Shown: positions 55,001 through 62,990 of the stretch, one piece after another
How positions within the stretch are numbered: position 1 is the stretch's first letter
How the letters are laid out: the number at the start of each line of letters is the position of its first letter
DNA from: F22 sp963668535
GTDB lineage: Bacteria > Bacteroidota > Bacteroidia > Bacteroidales > Bacteroidaceae
Reading direction: 5' to 3'
Length of the DNA stretch: 64,000 bases
NCBI GenBank assembly: GCA_963668535.1
Contig: OY764867.1
Location: forward strand, 620,001-684,000
The notes under the pieces: generated by a model
What the model was told of the DNA's origin: nothing
Databases searched by the model: none
Seen by the model: only the letters and a program-made list of their open reading frames with translations
Position numbers and translations under genes: made by a program

Positions 55001-55153
55001 TAAACCATCTGTTTTGGAAGTTACAACTCCTGTAACTTTCCACTTTGCAGAATTTTGTGCATACATTACTTGTGTGTGTATTGCCAACACAAAAAGTAAC
55101 AAGACGGTCCATAATTTAGACCGAATTTGTAGATTAAAAATACTTCGATTCAT
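52001..55153 (-). CDS. SusC/RagA-family TonB-dependent outer-membrane transporter
   Basis: A 1050-residue transporter with signal peptide (to about residue 32). A carboxypeptidase regulatory-like domain covers about 35-113 (WKVTGVVTSKTDGLPLIGVSVM), then the TonB-box-like EEVVVIGYGVQKKK. The plug contains NPLQAMQGQTPGVSIMSTSGQPGADLKVTVRG and DIESIDVLKDAASAAIYGAQAANGVVLITTK, hallmarks of SusC proteins. A large beta-barrel follows, ending VLFGVNLKF. It imports oligosaccharides using TonB energy. The GH3 gene ends 22 bases upstream and susD begins 11 bases downstream. Confidence 0.97.
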   Translation of the reverse strand: MNRSIFNLQIRSKLWTVLLLFVLAIHTQVMYAQNSAKWKVTGVVTSKTDGLPLIGVSVMQAGTSNGTITDFDGCYTIEVPAHSALHFTYMGYKPYDVQLKQAGTINVIMTEDTQALEEVVVIGYGVQKKKLSTGATAQLKGDDIAKRNTTNPLQAMQGQTPGVSIMSTSGQPGADLKVTVRGLGTVGDASPLYLIDGVGGDISTLNPADIESIDVLKDAASAAIYGAQAANGVVLITTKHGKAGRTQVSFDAYYGLQNVAKKADMLNASQYKMIMDEQSVNDGSTAYDWDSMSGITNADGTPANSDWIDKMFKDDAVIQNYTIGFSGGTEKSTYSISLGYFQQEGIVGGEDVSNYERYNFRVNSEHKFFGDFMKVGEHASYVYKKNTGVQVGDQYSNTLRGAFNTSPLSPIYSDNNTYDSPYNDTTNSGWYKGDGNPYGLMMTDVNNLTRTSTFAADVYAELHPIKNMTLRTVLAVNKSNSDYRYYQPLYHFSPYSYNDTATNVSQNTSSGMTLTSTNTASYNFDVNKHHFVALIGMESSRYSGDYLGGNRKYLKSMFNNWEHAYINNTEATAADDMNIEGYPYDDVRTTSYFSRLSWNLKETYMATATIRADGSSKFSSDNRWGYFPSISAGWVISNEAFMESTKSWLDFLKLRVSWGQVGNQNISSFQYVAPVKTSTTNYIFGTSLGADYNIWGAYPSRLANEDITWETSEQTNIGLDATLFNRLRVNADFYIKTTKDWLVEAPILATAGTGAPYINGGDVKNTGFELGLNWNDTYKGVHYNVSVNGAYNKNEVGNIPTEDGIIHGALNALYDNSSEFYRAQNGHSIGYFWGFKTCGIFQNQEEIDAWNSDGKHGILQPNPQPGDVKYVDQNQDGVINESDKIDLGNGMPDFTYGFNISLDYKHFDFALTANGVIGNDIVQTYRNQPNAYANYTTAILQRWTGEGTSNRIPRVTSSNINYQFSDLFIQDGDYLRISNITLGYDFASLLKCPYISQARLYAQVQNAFTFTKYDGMDPEIGYGNNSWVSGVDLGYYPRPRTVLFGVNLKF

Positions 55154-55175
55154 AAGGTTAACTGTTTATATGATA

Positions 55176-57410
55176 TTAGTTCTTATAATGAAAGGTCAAT
55201 TTTGATTGTATATCTTCTGTAGATTTGCCAACATAAATAGTAAACTTATCAGCATCTACACGCCATTCTTTTTTAGTATCGTCATAGTATTTCAAATCAT
55301 CTGCCGTGATTTCAAATTGAACTTTTTTGGTTTCACCCACTGCAAGATGTACCTTCTTAAAATGTTTCAATTCAAATGTTGGGCGATCTAACAGTGGATG
55401 TTTCTGTCCAATGTATATTTGAACAAGTTCCTTTCCATCAACATCACCTGTATTAGTAACAGGAACTGTAAGAATTAGTTTTTCATGACCAGATAAACTA
55501 TGACTGGACAAATTAGGTTTTCCAAATTCAAAAGTTGTATAACTAAGTCCATAGCCAAATGGAAATAATGTTTTGATTTTCTTTGTTGTATACCAACGAT
55601 ATCCAACATAGATTCCTTCTTTATACTCCTCCTTAATGCTATCACCTGGATAAGCCAACGGGCCAAAAGAATGTGCAGGACTATCTTCTAATGTTTTTGG
55701 GAAAGAAAATGGTAAGTGACCACTAGGATTTTGCTTACCACTAATGATATCGGCCAAAACATGACCTGCTTCAGATCCATTATACCATCCTTGAATGACA
55801 GCAGGCACCTTATCCAACCATGGCATAGCTACTGCATTGCCACTCAATAGGGTTACAACAATATTTGAATTACTCTTTTGTAAATCAGATATCAAACGAT
55901 CTTGACCGAATGATAAATTATAACTCTTGCGATCTGAATCTTCACAATCTTGGAAATGATTCTTGTTAAGGCCTCCAAAATACAAAACAAGATCAGCTGT
56001 TTTAGCCTTAGCAATTGCTTCATCATGAAGTTTGTTTTGTACTTCTGGTGCTATTTCATCTTGCCCATCATACCTTGGTCTACCTGATTCATAACCTTGT
56101 GCATAGATTATCTTATCACCATACATTTTCTGCAGTGCTTCTAATGGAGAACATTCATATTTAACTTTCAATTCGGAAGATCCACCTCCTTTGGTAAGCT
56201 TACGAGTAGCATTTTCACCAACAACAAGGATACGAGCATATTTAGAGGTATCCAATGGTAACAATTTTGTCTTATCATTCGTATGTTCATTTTTTAAAAG
56301 AACAACTCCATTTACACCGACCTCATATCCAACTTGCGCATGAGCTTTTGTAGCTAAACTTCCCCAAGGACGATTAGTATTCATAGCTGTGCGCATAATC
56401 AAACGAAGGACTCTACGTGCTTTGTCGTTTAAAACATCAATGCTATATTTCCCTGATTTTAATCCATTAAGATAAGGATTAGCAAGATAGTATTCTGAAT
56501 AAGTGAACTTAGACTCTGTGGTCAATCCATTAGTATATGTTCCCATTTCAATATCTAGACCATTATTTACAGCCTCATCAGTATCATGACATCCTCCCCA
56601 GTCGGTAATAACAGCACCATCAAACTTCCAATCACCTTTTAAAACTTTATTGAGCAAGAAATTATTATGGCAAGCGTGTTCGCCGCGAAGTTTATTATAT
56701 GATCCCATTATAGACCAAACATGCCCCTCCTCAACTGCAGCTTTGAATGCAGGAAAGTAAATTTCATATAATGCTCTATCAGATAAGTCTACATCAATAT
56801 GTCCGCGCCATTTTTCTTGATTATTTAGAATATAATGCTTAACACAAGCTGCCACACCATTTGATTGCACTCCATGAATATAAGGTACAACCATTACAGA
56901 AGCCAAATATGGATCTTCGCCCATATATTCAAAATTACGACCATTGAGTGGTGTTCGATAAATATTTACACCAGGTCCTAAAAGCACACTCTTTTTCCTA
57001 TACCTTGCTTCTTCACCAATAGCTTTCCCATATTTCAGAGCCAACTTTGGTTCCCATGTTGCAGCAAGACATGTAAGAGCTGGAAAGGCGGTACACGAAT
57101 CATTCGTAAACCCAGCAGGTGCCCAAGAATCCCAACTAATCTCTTCTCTAACCCCATGTGGGCCATCACTCATCCAAATTTCTGGAATTCCTAAACGAGA
57201 TACTCCAGCCACACTAAATTTGCTTTGAGCATGACATAAAGCAACTTTTTCTTCTAAAGTCATTCTAGATAGTGCATCTTCTACTCTATCATCCAATTTT
57301 GCATTTTCCTGCAAATAAACAGGAACATTCAAATTCTGAGTCTGAGCTTGAGCTACAAAACAGCTTATCAATGTGAAAACTGATACGGCTATCTTACGTA
57401 ATTTGTTCAT
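55176..57410 (-). CDS. GH3 beta-glucosidase
   Basis: A 744-residue enzyme with a cleavable signal (FVAQAQT), so periplasmic. The N-terminal domain has MTLEEKVALCH, IWMSDGPHGVREE, the KHYILNNQE loop and nucleophile Asp270 in GAVITDWGGCHDTDE. A second alpha/beta domain follows (LLPLDTSKYARILVVGENA). The FnIII-like C-terminus begins near 645 (LILTVPVTNTGDVDGKE). It most likely releases glucose from the non-reducing end of the de-branched backbone oligosaccharides. A xylosidase role is possible in GH3 but is less likely next to a GH31 and GH2. Confidence 0.94.
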   Translation of the reverse strand: MNKLRKIAVSVFTLISCFVAQAQTQNLNVPVYLQENAKLDDRVEDALSRMTLEEKVALCHAQSKFSVAGVSRLGIPEIWMSDGPHGVREEISWDSWAPAGFTNDSCTAFPALTCLAATWEPKLALKYGKAIGEEARYRKKSVLLGPGVNIYRTPLNGRNFEYMGEDPYLASVMVVPYIHGVQSNGVAACVKHYILNNQEKWRGHIDVDLSDRALYEIYFPAFKAAVEEGHVWSIMGSYNKLRGEHACHNNFLLNKVLKGDWKFDGAVITDWGGCHDTDEAVNNGLDIEMGTYTNGLTTESKFTYSEYYLANPYLNGLKSGKYSIDVLNDKARRVLRLIMRTAMNTNRPWGSLATKAHAQVGYEVGVNGVVLLKNEHTNDKTKLLPLDTSKYARILVVGENATRKLTKGGGSSELKVKYECSPLEALQKMYGDKIIYAQGYESGRPRYDGQDEIAPEVQNKLHDEAIAKAKTADLVLYFGGLNKNHFQDCEDSDRKSYNLSFGQDRLISDLQKSNSNIVVTLLSGNAVAMPWLDKVPAVIQGWYNGSEAGHVLADIISGKQNPSGHLPFSFPKTLEDSPAHSFGPLAYPGDSIKEEYKEGIYVGYRWYTTKKIKTLFPFGYGLSYTTFEFGKPNLSSHSLSGHEKLILTVPVTNTGDVDGKELVQIYIGQKHPLLDRPTFELKHFKKVHLAVGETKKVQFEITADDLKYYDDTKKEWRVDADKFTIYVGKSTEDIQSKLTFHYKN

Positions 57411-57436
57411 TGTATTATTTTTTATTTTAGGGTTTA

Positions 57437-59941
57437 TCAGTCTACTGTTATAGGAATATCAACACTTTTAAGGTGATCACTTTCAATATGTACGATTGCC
57501 TTTCCTGTGCTATCTTTACTACGCACAACAACTAGACACTTACCGTTGAATAATTGTCCATTAGGAGATTTCAAAGAAGTATGTCCAGTCTGGCATCCAT
57601 TGTCCATTCCCCAAAAAGTAGCTGCACCAGATACTTTACAAGAGATTGTATTGCAAGCGGTAGGTACAATACGCCCTTCCTTATCAAGGACCTTTATTGT
57701 TATAAAGACTAAATCTCCACCAGAATGAATTTCTGTTTTATCAACTTGAGCATGTAAACTGATACCACGACCAGCTGTATAGCGAGACACACGCTTAACT
57801 TCTTTGCCACGTAATCGACTAATACAGGTTACAGTTCCTGGTTCAAATTTAACTCTCCAAGACGCATGTAGACAATCTCTATTTTTCTTCCTGATTCCTT
57901 GAGATTTGCCATTTATATATAACTCAACTTCATCAGCATTATTATAATATGCCCACATGTCTATTAGCTGTCCCTCTTTCCAATTCCAATGAGGGAATAG
58001 ATGTAAAACTGTATCATTAGTCCATTCAGACTGATACATATAATACACATCCTTTGGAAAACCAGCTAAGTCTACAATCCCAAAATAAGAACTTCTTGCT
58101 GGCCATGAAAAAGGTGTTGGTTCACCTAAATAATCAAAACCTGTCCAAACGAAGAGACCTGATACAAATGGATTATTTTTAACAGCTAACCAAGCTTTTT
58201 CATGAGAAGCTCCCCACGGTGTTCTGCAATTATCATAGGCACTACACTTACTATCTTCAGTTGAAAATGGGATGTCCCATCTTTTAGGCCAAAGTCGTAT
58301 ACTATCCGATGGCATTTCATAATATCCCCTTGTCATTAAAGCAGATGTTGATTCTGTAAACACAAACGGTTTATTAGGAAAAAAAGAACTTATGCTATCA
58401 AGATATTGTTCGTGATAATTGTAGCCTATAATATCTAAGGCATGGCTACGAAACAAATGATTACCAGGACGTGGCTCATTACAACCGGCAGTTACATAGC
58501 TTTCAGGGACGTACTTCTTTACCAATTTGACTAACTTTTGTGTCAATCTTGCATTAAATGATAAAGTATCGCTTTGTTTACCCAAATTAGATGCATCTTT
58601 CGAAGCATTCAATATAAGATTAGCAGCTTCAAGGGAAATAGTATCTGTCGAAATATCATTCCATTGTTCTAGAACTTCATTTCCTATACTCCACATCATT
58701 ATTGATGGGTGATTACGATCGCGCAACATCATATCATGAATATCCTGCTCATACCAATCTTCAAAATAAGTTGAATAGTCATAGGTCGTTTTTCTACGAC
58801 GCCACATATCAAAGCTCTCATCCATAACAACAAATCCCATAGAATCACAAAGAGATAACCATTCAGGAGCGGGAGGATTATGAGAACAGCGAATGGCGTT
58901 ACATCCCATTTTTTTTAAGATTTTCAGCTGACGCTCCATAGCTTGTCTATGTATAGCACTTCCTAAACATCCTAAATCGTGATGCATACAAACACCCTTT
59001 AATACTACTTTTCGCTCATTCAAGAAAAAACCATTCTGAGCATCAAACTTGTAACTTCTTATACCAAAACGAGTAGAAATAGTATCTCCTGAACTTAAAA
59101 TAGTACGCAATGTGTACTGTTGAGGACAATTTATATCCCAACGCATTGGCACTGCATCTAACTCTATACTTTGCTTAATTGTTTTAGGTAAATATCCACC
59201 CAATCTAACATTGGTATTTTCCTCAGCAACTTTAACACCCGTAGGTGAAAATATTTGCTGAACAAGATTCACTATACCTGTATCATTTTGATGATTCTGT
59301 AGTGTGGTTTGTACAGTAATTATTGACGATTTTTCTTTTGGTACTGCATGTACATATACACCATTATCGGCAATATGAACATTTGGTTTTCTTATTAACC
59401 ATACATTACGGTAAATACCACAACCACTATACCATCTCGAATTAGGTTGAAGTTGATTATCTACACGTACCGCTAATATATTCTGTCCCAATTTCGCTTT
59501 GGATGAAATATCTACAAGAATCGGCAAATAACCATTTGGTCGTCCTCCTACATATGTGCCATTTAAATATACCTGTGCATTCATATAGACACCGTCAAAT
59601 AGCACATATATACATGTAGACAAATCACTCTTATCCAAAAATATATCTTTGCGATACCATCCAATTCCTCCAGGGAGTGCCCCTCCATTTGGTCCAGCAG
59701 GTGCATTTTCTAAAAAGTCTGATTCAATAGCCCAATCATGTGGAACAGACAACTTTCTCCAGATTGAATCATCAAAGTTTTTTTTCGAATATGTTGAATC
59801 ATCTCCTAAGTGAAACATCCAATTTTTATTCAAAGGTTGTTTCTCAAATGAAGATTGGGCTAATGTTGTCTGCCATAAAGGAGACAACACTAGCATGCCA
59901 ATCATACTCAACACAAATCTTATAAATTGAAAATTAATCAT
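57437..59941 (-). CDS. GH2 beta-galactosidase
   Basis: An 834-residue exported enzyme (signal to about TLAQS, residue 30). The sugar-binding domain covers about 35-185 (GGIGWYRKDIF, YLNGTYVGGRPNGYLP, SGCGIYRNVWL). An Ig-like domain leads to the barrel, with acid/base Glu422 in MMWSIGNEVLEQW and nucleophile Glu530 in PFVFTESTSAL. The tail includes a DUF4982-type domain (VELYINGKSQGIRKKNRDC) and a last Ig-like domain. It would remove galactose from the L side chain after fucose is gone. The GH2 family also has beta-glucuronidases and mannosidases; galactosidase fits the context best. Confidence 0.92.
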   Translation of the reverse strand: MINFQFIRFVLSMIGMLVLSPLWQTTLAQSSFEKQPLNKNWMFHLGDDSTYSKKNFDDSIWRKLSVPHDWAIESDFLENAPAGPNGGALPGGIGWYRKDIFLDKSDLSTCIYVLFDGVYMNAQVYLNGTYVGGRPNGYLPILVDISSKAKLGQNILAVRVDNQLQPNSRWYSGCGIYRNVWLIRKPNVHIADNGVYVHAVPKEKSSIITVQTTLQNHQNDTGIVNLVQQIFSPTGVKVAEENTNVRLGGYLPKTIKQSIELDAVPMRWDINCPQQYTLRTILSSGDTISTRFGIRSYKFDAQNGFFLNERKVVLKGVCMHHDLGCLGSAIHRQAMERQLKILKKMGCNAIRCSHNPPAPEWLSLCDSMGFVVMDESFDMWRRRKTTYDYSTYFEDWYEQDIHDMMLRDRNHPSIMMWSIGNEVLEQWNDISTDTISLEAANLILNASKDASNLGKQSDTLSFNARLTQKLVKLVKKYVPESYVTAGCNEPRPGNHLFRSHALDIIGYNYHEQYLDSISSFFPNKPFVFTESTSALMTRGYYEMPSDSIRLWPKRWDIPFSTEDSKCSAYDNCRTPWGASHEKAWLAVKNNPFVSGLFVWTGFDYLGEPTPFSWPARSSYFGIVDLAGFPKDVYYMYQSEWTNDTVLHLFPHWNWKEGQLIDMWAYYNNADEVELYINGKSQGIRKKNRDCLHASWRVKFEPGTVTCISRLRGKEVKRVSRYTAGRGISLHAQVDKTEIHSGGDLVFITIKVLDKEGRIVPTACNTISCKVSGAATFWGMDNGCQTGHTSLKSPNGQLFNGKCLVVVRSKDSTGKAIVHIESDHLKSVDIPITVD

Positions 59942-59964
59942 TAACTTTTGATTAGAAGTAGACT

Positions 59965-62823
59965 TTACAATTGTATTTCTAGACGAGTTCCCTTATACTC
60001 AACTTTCTTGACTTTACTAGATAGCACATCAATTCCTGAAGGAGAGTTAGGGGTTACATAATGTATACGAATAGACATTAACTTAGGCTGCTTATTCCAT
60101 TTTCCATTAGTTTCGCCCAAAATTATTTTTTGCTTTTTGTCATCATAACTGATATGAATCTTAGTATAATGTCCATGTAAATAATCTAAGTTACTACCCT
60201 CATCATTGTAATAAGTAAATTCACCATTACAACCCTGATACACCCACAAATCTAATAAATCACCTGCGTATTGGTTTGTATATTCCATATCACGCCCCAT
60301 AGGGATTATTGATCCAGCTGGTACAAAAACAGGCATTTTTGTCATCGGAGCGTCAGCCATTATAGTTTGCCCACCTTGGTTATACTTACCATCATATAAG
60401 TTATACCATCCGCGATTTTCAGGTAAATATACAGAGCGACGTCGTTGACCATACGCATATACCGGACATGCCATTAAAGAAGGTCCAAAACTAAACTGTG
60501 TATGAATATCATAGGTTTCCTTGTCATCAGGGAAGTCCATAACCAATGCTCGCATCAATGTATAATCATCATAATACGTCTTAGCTGCAAGTGAATATAT
60601 ATATGGCATTAATTTGTATCTAAGTTTCATATAATAAAGAATACCTTGATACGTTTTACTTCCCTTAGGTGCAATCTGCCATATTTCACGATACGGAAAT
60701 TGTCCATGCGCTCTAAACAATGGAACAAACGCACCAAATTGATACCATCTAGAATTCAATTCACGCCATTCTTTTAAATCCTCATTAACGACTCCAGAAT
60801 GTAGGTATAGTTGTTGTGCTCTTGAATAACGATTTTCAACACAAAAACCACCAATATCCATACTCCAATAAGGAACACCAGCCAACGAGAAATTCAATCC
60901 AGCAGTTATTTGAGCTTTCATATCTTCCCATCTAGATGCTATATCACCACTCCATACAGCGGTAGAATACTTTTGTATACCAGCAAACCCAGATCTAGTC
61001 AATAGAAAAACACGCTTAGTAGAATCAGTCGACATTTGTCCGTTATAAATAGCCTTAGCATTTTCTAGTGCATAAGCATTAAAAAATTCTGTAGATGATC
61101 CTAACGCAGTAGGTCCGCATAAGGCCTTCCTATAAGGCATATCTGTACAATCTTTTACATTAGGCTCGCTAGCATCCATCCACCAAGCATCGATACCTAA
61201 TGGATACAAATGTTCTTGAATTTGACGCCAAAATATCTTTTTAGCTTCATCGCTGTATGCATCATAAAATGAGCCAACATACCCTGGGCCAACCCAATCT
61301 CTTAGACTATCTTTAACAGCCTGTCTGTACATTAAACCTTTTTCGTCAAATTCTTTAAAGTTCTTAGTTGTACAATAAAATTTTGGCCATACTGAAATCA
61401 TAAATTTAGCATGTTGTTTATGAACAGAATCAATCATCTCTTTTGGAGATGGGAAACGATTTTTATCAAATTCATGGCTTCCCCATGCATCTTCTTTCCA
61501 ATAGTTCCAATCTTGAACAATATTGTCAATCGGAATATGGTTTTCTCGAAAATGATTTAATATACCGAGTAGTTCCTTTTGAGTACGATATCGTTCTCTG
61601 CTTTGCCAAAATCCCATAGCCCACTTAGGCATAATGGGTGCCTTACCAGTTAATTTACGATATCCAGAAATAATTCTATCTGCATTATCTCCTTTGACAA
61701 AATAATAGTCAATATTTTGCCCCATTTCAGTGCTAAATGAAAGATTATTTTGTTCTTCATCCGACTCAGGAAGCACTGCACGCAATCCTAAGTAAGAGAC
61801 AGCTCCATCAGGTTTCCATTCAATATGCAGAGGTAACTTTTCACCTTTTGTACACTTAAACTGGAAACGGTAAGCGTTTGGATTCCATGCCGTACGCCAA
61901 CGTTCAGGTACAACTATCTTTCCATCAACAACAACTTTTACATATCCTGCATAGTATAATTGGAAGAAGTACTTACCAGATGATTTAGCATTAATAAACC
62001 CGTCATAAGTAACAAGAGATCCATCAAGTGGAAATTGCGAAGGTAAATTCTTTATAGTTTGAATATCTTCATAATAAATTTGATTCTCTAATCGACTCAA
62101 ACGTTGTTTATCATGGCTAGCAGATGCAGTATAAGTTGCCAAAAGACTTCCTTTTTTACCATTTGGGGTAGAAAGTTCAAACAGTTCATCTAACTGTTTA
62201 TAATCTGTAGGCACGCCAAATCTACACAAAGAATAATTATCCCACAAAATGCCGTAGTGCTTTGATGATTGAATAAATGGGATAGAAACTTTCGTATTAT
62301 ATTGAAATAAGGATTCATTTTTACCCTTATAATTAAACTCATCTGATTGATGTTGTCCTAATCCCCAAAAGGCTTCATCATCTTTAGACATAAATTGTTG
62401 ATATGTGCTGAATCCACTCGTACCATCTACAGTAATTGGAGTGAATTTAGCAGTATTATCGACCTCTTTAAGCAATGTATTACCCTGCAAATCTGAGAAA
62501 CGTACAGAACCAGAATATTTATTAACGTGTGCTTGTAATGAAGCAGTTGATACTGTCACTACAGAATCATTGTCGTTAATATCAACATTGGTATATAAGG
62601 GTTGATTGGTCACAACTAAGCTTTTCCTATCTTTAATCGCATTAGTTGGAAATTCGGTAACACGAATAATATCATCCGATATTGCTTTTAATCTTACAGC
62701 ATGTGGCTGTTCTGTACTAGCTTGAGATATTTGTACCACGACTCCGTCAGACATCTTTTGGACATTAGGAGAGCTGCAGCTTATGATACCACAGGTACAC
62801 ATTAAAAGAATAAAGTTTTTCAT
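59965..62823 (-). CDS. GH31 alpha-xylosidase with PA14-like insert
   Basis: A 952-residue lipoprotein-type export (IISC, Cys16; a second Cys at 11). The N-terminal beta domain runs to about 225. A PA14-like insert covers about 228-365 (DGSLVTYDGFINAKSSGKYFFQLYYAGYVKVVVDGK). The barrel follows, with nucleophile Asp550 in WWMDASEP and acid/base Asp627 in SGDIASRWEDMKAQ. Length and the PA14 insert closely resemble the alpha-xylosidase of the B. ovatus xyloglucan locus, where the insert shapes a site for long oligosaccharides. It removes alpha-1,6-xylose from the non-reducing end. First gene of the nine-gene transcript. Confidence 0.93.
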   Translation of the reverse strand: MKNFILLMCTCGIISCSSPNVQKMSDGVVVQISQASTEQPHAVRLKAISDDIIRVTEFPTNAIKDRKSLVVTNQPLYTNVDINDNDSVVTVSTASLQAHVNKYSGSVRFSDLQGNTLLKEVDNTAKFTPITVDGTSGFSTYQQFMSKDDEAFWGLGQHQSDEFNYKGKNESLFQYNTKVSIPFIQSSKHYGILWDNYSLCRFGVPTDYKQLDELFELSTPNGKKGSLLATYTASASHDKQRLSRLENQIYYEDIQTIKNLPSQFPLDGSLVTYDGFINAKSSGKYFFQLYYAGYVKVVVDGKIVVPERWRTAWNPNAYRFQFKCTKGEKLPLHIEWKPDGAVSYLGLRAVLPESDEEQNNLSFSTEMGQNIDYYFVKGDNADRIISGYRKLTGKAPIMPKWAMGFWQSRERYRTQKELLGILNHFRENHIPIDNIVQDWNYWKEDAWGSHEFDKNRFPSPKEMIDSVHKQHAKFMISVWPKFYCTTKNFKEFDEKGLMYRQAVKDSLRDWVGPGYVGSFYDAYSDEAKKIFWRQIQEHLYPLGIDAWWMDASEPNVKDCTDMPYRKALCGPTALGSSTEFFNAYALENAKAIYNGQMSTDSTKRVFLLTRSGFAGIQKYSTAVWSGDIASRWEDMKAQITAGLNFSLAGVPYWSMDIGGFCVENRYSRAQQLYLHSGVVNEDLKEWRELNSRWYQFGAFVPLFRAHGQFPYREIWQIAPKGSKTYQGILYYMKLRYKLMPYIYSLAAKTYYDDYTLMRALVMDFPDDKETYDIHTQFSFGPSLMACPVYAYGQRRRSVYLPENRGWYNLYDGKYNQGGQTIMADAPMTKMPVFVPAGSIIPMGRDMEYTNQYAGDLLDLWVYQGCNGEFTYYNDEGSNLDYLHGHYTKIHISYDDKKQKIILGETNGKWNKQPKLMSIRIHYVTPNSPSGIDVLSSKVKKVEYKGTRLEIQL

Positions 62824-62852
62824 ACTAAATTAATTGGTTCAATTGTTTGACA

Positions 62853-62881
62853 CAAATATATACAAACAGAACCAAAACAAA
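62853..62881 (-). promoter_or_regulatory. Promoter of the polysaccharide utilization operon
   Basis: The minus strand reads TTTG (62881-62878), a 17-bp spacer, then TATATTTG (62860-62853). The leader is about 25 bases. The -7 is exact and the spacer is short, which fits a promoter that needs an activator such as the hybrid two-component regulator upstream. Confidence 0.55.
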
Positions 62882-62930
62882 ATCAAGCAGCAATTAACAA
62901 TAAGACACACACTTGATTCCATTTACGGTA

Positions 62931-62965
62931 ATAAATGATGCATATCACCAAAATGCATCATTTAT
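62931..62965. repeat. Perfect 13-bp inverted repeat between the regulator gene and the operon
   Basis: ATAAATGATGCAT (62931-62943) and ATGCATCATTTAT (62953-62965) with a 9-base loop. It is 25 bases after the regulator stop and about 50 bases upstream of the operon's -33 box. It may end the regulator transcript, though no T run follows, or be a regulator-binding site. Confidence 0.5.
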
Positions 62966-62990
62966 CACCCCTCTAAGCAACATTTACACC

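Noticed and set aside
42194..62823. Xylan or pectin locus as alternative substrate
   Set aside because: No GH10, GH43, GH67, PL or GH28 gene; GH31 with PA14 insert, GH2, GH3 and BACON-GH5 match xyloglucan logic better. The assignment remains inference.
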